Shown piece by piece: positions 1-6,400 of a stretch of 8,316 nucleotides of DNA. The translations under genes and the position numbers were made by a program. Below the pieces are notes generated by a model that made no database searches, had not been told where the DNA came from, and saw nothing but the letters and a program-made list of their open reading frames with translations. Numbering within the stretch: position 1 is the stretch's first letter; each line of letters begins with the position of its first letter. The DNA lies in NCBI GenBank assembly GCA_000402295.1, contig AQRW01000084.1:1-8316 (forward strand), written 5' to 3'. Source of the DNA: Candidatus Aerophobus profundus SCGC AAA252-L23. Its GTDB lineage: Bacteria > Aerophobota > Aerophobia > Aerophobales > Aerophobaceae.

Positions 1-1016
1 TCATTGAGCAGGGATTCGGAGAGAAATGGGTAACACCGCCTCGCCTTCTTTTTGGTATAGCTCCAACAGGTCAAACTCCCAGAGAGGGGGCGGAAGAGGC
101 CTATTGGCGGCAAAACATTAATTTCTTCTATCGTCTGGGCTATGACGTGATACCGGATATGGAACATATCCTCCGCTGGCAAGAACTGTTAACTCCTAAA
201 AGAGCTCGGGATACCGCCGCTCTTTCCCGAGGCGATCGGAGCTGGGCCTTGGAAGGCAAAGGAATAATTACCTCCTGGGAGGATTTTGAACAATTCCCCT
301 GGGGCAAAGCGGAGAAAATCACCCAGGATTTGGAGAAGTATTATCATTTTCTGGGCAAAAACCTGCCGGAGGGGATGAAGTTGGCAGTGATTGAGTCCCT
401 GCATGAACAAGTACTGGAATTCCTACTGGGGTACCAAGGATTGCTTTATCTGGTTCACGATGACCCTGATTTGGTGGGGGCAATATTCGAGCGCTGGGGC
501 AACATCGTCTACGATTTCTACCGTCAAGTAGCCCCTTTGGACATCGTAGGGGTTATCTGGCACGGAGATGATTTGGGTTTCAAAACCAGCACTCTGCTCA
601 GTCCGGAGCACCTACGACGTTGGGTCTTTCCCTGGTTCAAGAAATATGCTTCCTTGGCCCATGCCCAGGACAAAATGTACTGGTATCACTGTTGTGGCTA
701 CAAGCAGCACATTATGGAAGATTTGATTGAGGATGTGGGAATTGATGCCCTTCATTCCTTTGAGGATATTTGTTGTCCGGTAACAGAATACAAGCAAAAG
801 TACGGAAAGAGAATTGCTGTTCTGGGTGGGGTTGATGTGGATAAGTTATGCCGGCTGGATGAAGAAGCTCTACGCCAATACGTCCGAACTATTCTTGATC
901 AGTGTATGCCTCAGGGTAGATATGCTCTGGGCTCGGGAAATTCAATTACCAATTATGTTCCGGTCAAAAACTATCTGATTATGCTCGATGAAGGCTGCCG
1001 ATGGCACTCCCACTAA
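1..1016 (+). CDS. UroD/MtaA-superfamily protein (uroporphyrinogen decarboxylase-like), 5' truncated by window edge
   Basis: The reading frame is open from base 3 to the TAA at 1014-1016, giving ~337 visible residues. The GTG at 147 is internal, because clear family sequence (FGIAPTGQTPREGAEEAYWR) lies before it, so the real start is left of the window. Family members are usually ~340-380 residues, so perhaps 10-40 are missing. The sequence reads as a TIM-barrel UroD/methyltransferase relative: WHGDDLGFKTSTLLSPE at about 558-608, the H-C-C-G box at 687-698, then DLIEDVGIDALHSFED, VLGGVD near 820-837 and the glycine-rich GSGNSI near 930-947. HCC fits the H-x-C half of the zinc site of MtaA/MtbA-type corrinoid methyltransferases, but no Cys is seen at the later position where a third ligand is expected. 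True haem-pathway HemE is unlikely. Such paralogues often serve methyl transfer or demethylation, but the substrate cannot be read here and no corrinoid protein gene is visible. The protein should be cytoplasmic. The family call is firm and the specific function unknown. Confidence 0.88.
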   Translation, partial: IEQGFGEKWVTPPRLLFGIAPTGQTPREGAEEAYWRQNINFFYRLGYDVIPDMEHILRWQELLTPKRARDTAALSRGDRSWALEGKGIITSWEDFEQFPWGKAEKITQDLEKYYHFLGKNLPEGMKLAVIESLHEQVLEFLLGYQGLLYLVHDDPDLVGAIFERWGNIVYDFYRQVAPLDIVGVIWHGDDLGFKTSTLLSPEHLRRWVFPWFKKYASLAHAQDKMYWYHCCGYKQHIMEDLIEDVGIDALHSFEDICCPVTEYKQKYGKRIAVLGGVDVDKLCRLDEEALRQYVRTILDQCMPQGRYALGSGNSITNYVPVKNYLIMLDEGCRWHSH

Positions 1017-1030
1017 ATTGGGGACAGTCA

Positions 1031-1072
1031 CTAATTTCTCTTGACATCTACATTGACATTTGAGAAAATTAG
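1031..1072. repeat. Imperfect inverted repeat in the convergent intergenic region
   Basis: The left arm CTAATTTCTC (1031-1040) is matched by GAGAAAATTAG (1062-1072), the reverse complement with one extra A. The loop is 21 nt. Some pairing may continue outward: GACAGTCA on the left against AGATAG on the right is degenerate. The arms are AT-rich and there is no U-tract after the stem in either direction, so it could be a weak bidirectional terminator, a decayed REP-type palindrome or chance. The bases are certain and the function is not. Confidence 0.5.
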
Positions 1073-1081
1073 AGATAGATT
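1053..1081 (+). promoter_or_regulatory. Sigma70-like promoter candidate directed into the 3' end of pbpC (antisense)
   Basis: A perfect TTGACA (1053-1058) is followed after exactly 17 bp by TAGATT (1076-1081), which matches TATAAT at four of six positions including the first TA and the last T. A second TTGACA lies 12 bp upstream (1041-1046), with GAAAAT 17 bp after it. Transcription would run rightward into the antisense strand of pbpC, and no convincing protein gene follows. In AT-rich DNA such matches arise by chance, so this is only a candidate. Confidence 0.2.
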
Positions 1082-1103
1082 ACCGTTGCTATCGGGTCTA
1101 GAT

Positions 1104-3437
1104 CTAGGGTTGGGCCTGAGAGTCTCGACTTCTGGTATGGAATTCAATTTCTTTACTACTCCCCTGCTCATCAATCACGTGAATAATGTGTTGTCCGCTG
1201 TCAAAGTCAACGAACATAGTGTGTTTTTTCTGAGTCACTCCCAGGAATTTACCATCAAGATACCAAAATAATTTGCTCTCTTTTAGATTGTGGGCTACTT
1301 TTACCGGAATTTTCTGCTGTTTCCCGGAAATATCTCTGGGAATCATAATATAGCTTCCGTTGCTGGGATAGATAAAATCTATATTATCTTGAGAGCTGAT
1401 TGAGGGACAGGTTTTCCGGTGGGGAGGAACCGATAGAAACTTCTGTCCCCGTTCCTTTAAATATTGTACTACTTCTACCGGGTAGACTAATCTCGCTACT
1501 GTCCTCTTATCACCATTTTCCCAGCAAAGAGAACAGACTTCTTCGGTTCCGGCCTGGTTGACAAATATGAGTTGGTGATAAGGGCATTTTTTGATGGTTT
1601 TTGCTTTCCAGGGTGCTTCTCTTTGAATTACATGGGGACAATGGGGTCCGGCAAGATACCCGGTCTCAGCACATAATCCGACTTTTCTCATTGGTTCTTC
1701 CGGTTTTTCAAACCAGGAACAGTAAAGATTCTTAGGAAGAGAATTAAAAACACTAAACATCAGGGGGGCGGCAGATTTAGACCCTCGGAGATTGACATTT
1801 CCCTCTCCGGTAAAATTTCCTACCCATACGGCCACGGTCCACTGAGGATTTACTCCAATAGACCAACCGTCACGTTGTCCATAGCTGGTGCCTGTTTTCC
1901 AGGCTATGGGAGTCTGGTTTTTGTATTGATGCCAATAATATTCTGAGCCCGGACGTTTGAGAGTTTTTAATATTTCCAAAACTAAGTAGGAAGCTCCTTT
2001 ACTGATTAATTGCTTCTGCTCCTCTTTTTCTTGGTTATGTTTGAGCACCGATATTCCGGAAAAATCTCCATAATTGGCCAATCCCCGGTATAAAGATGCC
2101 AAATCCCATAGCTTACCTTCTGCTCCTCCCAAGATTAGTGGTAGTCCATAATCTTGAGGACTTCTAAAGAGGGTAGTCATTCCTGCTTGCTTGAGAAAAA
2201 GATAGAAATTCTCCACTCCATAATCATCAAGGAGCTTCACTGCCGGTACGTTTAATGATTTCACCAATGCTTCTTGGGCCCTTACCATGCCCCGGTATTT
2301 CAAATCCGCATTGGCCGGAGAAAAGGAACCGTAATGGGCGGGAATATCCTGCAATTGGGTGTCTGGTAGAATTATTCCTTCATCTATGGATAGAGCATAG
2401 AGAAATGGTTTCAAAATTGAACCGGTAGAGCGCAAGGCCAAAATGCCATCCACTTTTCCCTGGTTATTATCGTCGCGGTAATCCTGGGAGGCTACATAAG
2501 CTTTAACTTCACCCGTCCGAGTTTCGGCGACAATCAAAGCAATGTTCTTTATTCCCTGGGGTTTAAGTTGCTCAGCATAATTCTTAACCAAATTGGTCAT
2601 CTCGTCCTGAATTTTCTTGGAGATGGTAGTTTCTATGATTCCGCCTCTGTATTGGCTCTTCAGTCTTCTGGCCAGATGGGGGGCGGAAAGGGAAAAGGGT
2701 ATTTGCCTTCTTGGCACCGGCTCTAATAAGGAAAGTTGGTAGGTATTTTCGGTTATTATGTTCTTATCAAACAAACGTCTGAGGAGTCGATTTCTTTTTT
2801 CTTTGAGCTTATCTTGATTTTTCATTGGGTGTATAAGACGGGGGCTATTTGGCAAAACGGCCAGAGTAACCGCTTCTGCCCAGGTAAGATTTTGGGGCGA
2901 CTTGCCGAAATATCTTAAGGAGGCGGCTTGATACCCGATGATATTTCCGCCGTAGGGGGCATGGGTGAAATACATTTTCAAGATTTCATCTTTACGGTAA
3001 TGAAGTTCTAGTTTCAAAGCCTGAACCATTTCTATGAGTTTGTTAGTTACTGTTCTTTTCTTAGGTTTCATCAATCTGACCACCTGCATGGTTATTGTGC
3101 TTCCGCCACTGACTATCCTTTTAGATTTTAGATTTTGCCACAATGCTCTGGTAATGGCAGCAATATCTACTCCCCTATGGGAGAAGAAGTTCTTGTCTTC
3201 GAAGAGGATGGCGCTTTGTACGAGTTTCTCCGGTAGGTTATCTTTGACTATGGGAAAACACCACTGTTCTTTTGAGTTAAGAAAAACTCTCAGATAATCA
3301 CCCTTTTCGTCTAAAATTACCGTGCTGTAGTCATCGGGAAAAAGAGGTATGGGCAAGCGAGTTTCCCACCAAAGAAGGCTGATTACCGCTATTAGAATCA
3401 AGACTGCCAGACAAATTCTTCGGCTCAGTTTGTTCAT
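1104..3437 (-). CDS. pbpC: Penicillin-binding protein 1C (bifunctional peptidoglycan glycosyltransferase/transpeptidase)
   Basis: This 777-residue inner-membrane enzyme faces the periplasm. It would polymerise lipid II (GT51) and may cross-link stem peptides. Residues ~8-24 form a signal anchor after a basic MNKLSRR start. The GT51 domain spans ~40-215: E80 in FEDKNFFSHRGVD is the expected catalytic Glu, GGSTITMQ lies at 111-118, and E151 in DEILKMYF is the second conserved Glu. The transpeptidase domain spans ~300-560 with SxxK (S340-ILK343), SxN (S394-L-N396) and KTGT (514-517), so it looks catalytically intact. A cysteine-bearing linker (C589, C600, C618, C635, C638) leads to a C-terminal BiPBP_C-type beta domain (~685-770), the mark of PBP1C rather than PBP1A. 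Length matches E. coli PbpC (~770). The ATG at 3437 is chosen because an in-frame TAG lies 27 nt upstream and the signal anchor follows at once. No good Shine-Dalgarno precedes it. It lies 21 nt after the macroglobulin stop on the same strand, so the two are probably co-transcribed. Confidence 0.96.
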   Translation of the reverse strand: MNKLSRRICLAVLILIAVISLLWWETRLPIPLFPDDYSTVILDEKGDYLRVFLNSKEQWCFPIVKDNLPEKLVQSAILFEDKNFFSHRGVDIAAITRALWQNLKSKRIVSGGSTITMQVVRLMKPKKRTVTNKLIEMVQALKLELHYRKDEILKMYFTHAPYGGNIIGYQAASLRYFGKSPQNLTWAEAVTLAVLPNSPRLIHPMKNQDKLKEKRNRLLRRLFDKNIITENTYQLSLLEPVPRRQIPFSLSAPHLARRLKSQYRGGIIETTISKKIQDEMTNLVKNYAEQLKPQGIKNIALIVAETRTGEVKAYVASQDYRDDNNQGKVDGILALRSTGSILKPFLYALSIDEGIILPDTQLQDIPAHYGSFSPANADLKYRGMVRAQEALVKSLNVPAVKLLDDYGVENFYLFLKQAGMTTLFRSPQDYGLPLILGGAEGKLWDLASLYRGLANYGDFSGISVLKHNQEKEEQKQLISKGASYLVLEILKTLKRPGSEYYWHQYKNQTPIAWKTGTSYGQRDGWSIGVNPQWTVAVWVGNFTGEGNVNLRGSKSAAPLMFSVFNSLPKNLYCSWFEKPEEPMRKVGLCAETGYLAGPHCPHVIQREAPWKAKTIKKCPYHQLIFVNQAGTEEVCSLCWENGDKRTVARLVYPVEVVQYLKERGQKFLSVPPHRKTCPSISSQDNIDFIYPSNGSYIMIPRDISGKQQKIPVKVAHNLKESKLFWYLDGKFLGVTQKKHTMFVDFDSGQHIIHVIDEQGSSKEIEFHTRSRDSQAQP

Positions 3438-3458
3438 GGAGGAACACTTACAGAATCC
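3438..3458 (-). promoter_or_regulatory. Macroglobulin-pbpC junction without a recognisable ribosome binding site
   Basis: On the coding strand the 21 nt between the macroglobulin TAG and the pbpC ATG end in AAGTGTTCCTCC. No AGGAGG-like purine tract lies at the usual 5-10 nt spacing; the stretch before ATG is pyrimidine-rich, and GGAGG is present only on the opposite strand. pbpC initiation may depend on ribosomes finishing the macroglobulin frame (translational coupling) or on leaderless-type recognition. No promoter is visible in this gap. Confidence 0.4.
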
Positions 3459-6400
3459 CTAATTACTCTTTTTTCTGGAGAACACCCTAACTCTCTTACC
3501 AGCAATGGTTGCCCGATAATCGTGGTCGTACATTGCCTCCGCTGACGTAGGAGGAAGGTAGAATTCTCCCACGGTGACGGCATTTAATCTCACCACAAAA
3601 TCCACTCTGGGTCGGTCAAAATCAAAAAACCACATTATTCTATCGTCTCTGATGTCCAGATAATCTTCAGTGTTTAGAGTATAATCTTTCATCCATTCCG
3701 GTAGTTTTCCGCCCAATAATCGAATATTCTCTATTTCCCATCCGGCCGGTAGTATCTGTACCAAAGCCATTTCTTCAATCGGGCCATAGTCCCCTTTCCT
3801 CAGGGTGAAATGCCCCCAAAATGCGGTTCCCTGTTCAATATTCTCCGGATTGATTACCATACCATCTTCATCCAGCCATTCTGCTTTCAACTGAATGTTC
3901 TTCGATTCGGTGGGGACTGTATCTTTCAGAGGGATGCCTTCCCATTCCAAATTACCAAAAATCTTGTCCTGGGAGCGAACTATCACTTCCAGTTCTTTGC
4001 CAAATCCCTGAGTAATGGGCCAGGTATAGGTCGGTTCATCGGTCTCAAATTCGATTTTTTCACTCTCAGGAAGGAGAATTTCTCCCTTCATAATCTCCTC
4101 TTTTGAGGGATTAACCTTCAAGTATTCTCCAATGGCTAAAAGCGAGTAGGCTATGGTTTGAGTGGAATACCACTGGTTTCCTGATAAGCGTCTGGCGATT
4201 TCTTGGTAAAGGAGAAGCCCTTGGTCATAATCTTTCATAATCGTTAAACACTCCAGAATTATGGCCTGGTCTCGCAAAGAGGAACCATAGGTTCCGGCAA
4301 ACTCAGTATAGTCCTGCACCGTTAATTTGGCATTTTTGACTATATCCTGGGCGGTTGCTTCCTCTCCCAGGAGGACATAAGCTGCTCCTAATAGCCACTT
4401 TTCCGCATTGCTCATTTCTTCCAAATAGTTTTCCCGTAGCAGGTTTATAGCTCCTAGGGGTGCTTCATCGGCCAAAGTTAAGAGGTAAGCCCGGTAGATA
4501 TTGGTTAAGCTGTGATCAGAAGTTGTCCTGCTCTTTCCTTTTTGAAATTTAATCCATTGCTGGTACATATCTTCGGGAACATAGTACCCCATTTTTTTAG
4601 CTTCAATCATAAAATGTCCGGCATAATTGGTCCCCCATAAGTTGACTTGGCTGCCATTGGGCCAATAGGAGAATCCACCGTTGGATAATTGAAACGCTCT
4701 TAGTTTGTCAATTGCCGCATTGATGTTCTCATCCATCTTCTGAGCTTTTTCTTGATCAAGGTCAAATATGTCCTTCATGCAAAGCTGAGGAAAAACGCTG
4801 GAGGTAACCTGTTCGATACATCCATAAGGGTATCTTATTAGCCATTGCAGGCGGCGGTTGAACGCTAAATCAGGTCTCTTGGAAATAGTCATCATACAAT
4901 GATTAGAACCAGCAATCCCCTCATCTCTTATCTGAAATTTGACCTTTACTTCCGGAGTTAACACTTTTTCCTGAGAAAAATAGGTGTAGGGAGCAGACGG
5001 TCTGACGGCAATTTCCGTGGTGTCCTCGGCGGCAAAATCACGAGAAGAAGCGGAGATCTTAATTGTGCCACTGCCCATAGCTGCCTGAGCTCGGAGGGAA
5101 AAATAAATGTCCTTTTCCCCCTTTTCGCTAAATGAGAGAATCATTTTGGTTTCTCCCACCGGCTGAACAACTCCCTCCACCGTCATGCTTACCTCCACTT
5201 CACCCAGGTCATCCCGAGTAGCAAATACAGTTACCGGAATTACTATTTGGTCTTGCGGTCCCAGGACTCTGGGCAGGGTTGGCATCACCATTAAAGGAGA
5301 TTTGACCGATATCACTTTCTCTTTGCTGCCGTAGCTATTGCTCTTAGCTCCTACCACCATCACTCTTACTGAACCGATATAGTTGGGCATCTTGAACTTG
5401 ACTTGAGCTTTCCCTTTCTCATTGGTAGATAGGGGACCCTGGAACAGGGAAACGGGTTTAAAACGCTTCACCTTGACCGGAGAAAGTCGTTTCGTAACCT
5501 CATCTTTTGTTTCATCAAAGCCTCCTCCGAGGGAGAATACTTTGTATACATCTCCCCAATCGGCTCCAATTACTTTGGAGAAAATATCAAAGGTTTTCAC
5601 CCTAAGTAGTTCTTTTTGGAAGAAATATCCCCAGGGGCTGGGAGTCTGATAGTTGGTCAAATCCAGCAGGCCTTCATCGACCACTGCCACGGTAAACTGA
5701 GCCGGGGATAAATCCAGGGTCTGAATTTCTACGCTGAATTCTTTTCCCGGGTTTATCTCCTGGGGAGTCTTAACATAGAAATTGAGATGGGTCTTTTCTT
5801 CTTCCACCTTAAGGGGAACCACCCCGTACATTCTTATGGGATTATCATTTTGAGTTTGACTGTGCGGTTGAATCACCGACACACTCAGATAAACTGTTGG
5901 TATCATCTCCTGGCTAATGGGAACTTCAATCACCGTCTCCCTTTGTTCCAGTTTTTTCCAGTAAGTTTTGAGGACTCTTCCTCCTTTTTCCAGGGAAATC
6001 AGAGCTTGTCCCTTTTCTGGGGTTTGACAAATTACCTTGGCTGTATCTTTGTCGTGATACACTTCCTTGTCGGCCTTCATTTTCAAAATGTGCGCATCTC
6101 TGGCTCCAGACTCGCTTGCCCAGGAGTAGGCTCTAAAGAAGGAGGCTGCCGTATGACCGCTATCTCCATCTTGAACCTCAATCAGAATTTCTCCGTAATT
6201 CTCCGGAGTATAGGTAATCAAGACCGGTTCTGAACTTGAAGTTACCGTTCCGGACTCTCGTAATTCGGTGGAATAATCACTCTTAAAATGTTTTCTAAAT
6301 TCTGATAGACTATCATAATCCCACCACCAGTAGGACTGGCCCTGGTAGATTTGATAGTTGAGCTTTCTACCGGAGACCATTTCACCTTTATCGGAAACCA

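Larger units (their letters stand above)
1017..1103. other. Convergent intergenic region between the UroD-like gene and pbpC
   Basis: These 87 bp separate two genes that end towards each other. They contain a GGGGACAGTCAC motif (1020-1031), a near-perfect inverted repeat, a tandem TTGACAT repeat and most of a 10-bp palindrome (CTAGATCTAG, 1098-1107) that overlaps the pbpC stop codon. No stem followed by a T-run is present on either strand, so a canonical intrinsic terminator cannot be claimed for either gene. Confidence 0.7.

Noticed and set aside
147..149. GTG as the start of the UroD-like gene
   Set aside because: Family-like sequence (FGIAPTGQTPREG, EEAYW) is encoded in the same frame upstream, back to the window edge.
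1020..1080. Intrinsic terminator for the UroD-like gene or pbpC
   Set aside because: The only stem is AT-rich with a 21-nt loop and an arm bulge, and no T-run follows it on either strand.
1098..1107. CTAGATCTAG palindrome at the pbpC stop codon
   Set aside because: A loop-less 10-bp palindrome can occur by chance in a window of this size, and nothing else marks it as an operator.
1041..1271. Plus-strand 76-codon frame starting in the intergenic region
   Set aside because: Most of it lies antisense to the 3' end of pbpC, it starts at a TTG inside the TTGACAT repeat without a ribosome binding site, and it resembles no family I know.
2073..2082. ATTGGCCAAT palindrome inside pbpC
   Set aside because: It is a loop-less 10-bp palindrome within coding sequence with no supporting context; chance explains it.
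5787..6233. 148-codon plus-strand open frame inside the macroglobulin gene
   Set aside because: It is fully antisense to an intact, well-recognised coding region, has low-complexity composition and no ribosome binding site; it is a shadow frame.
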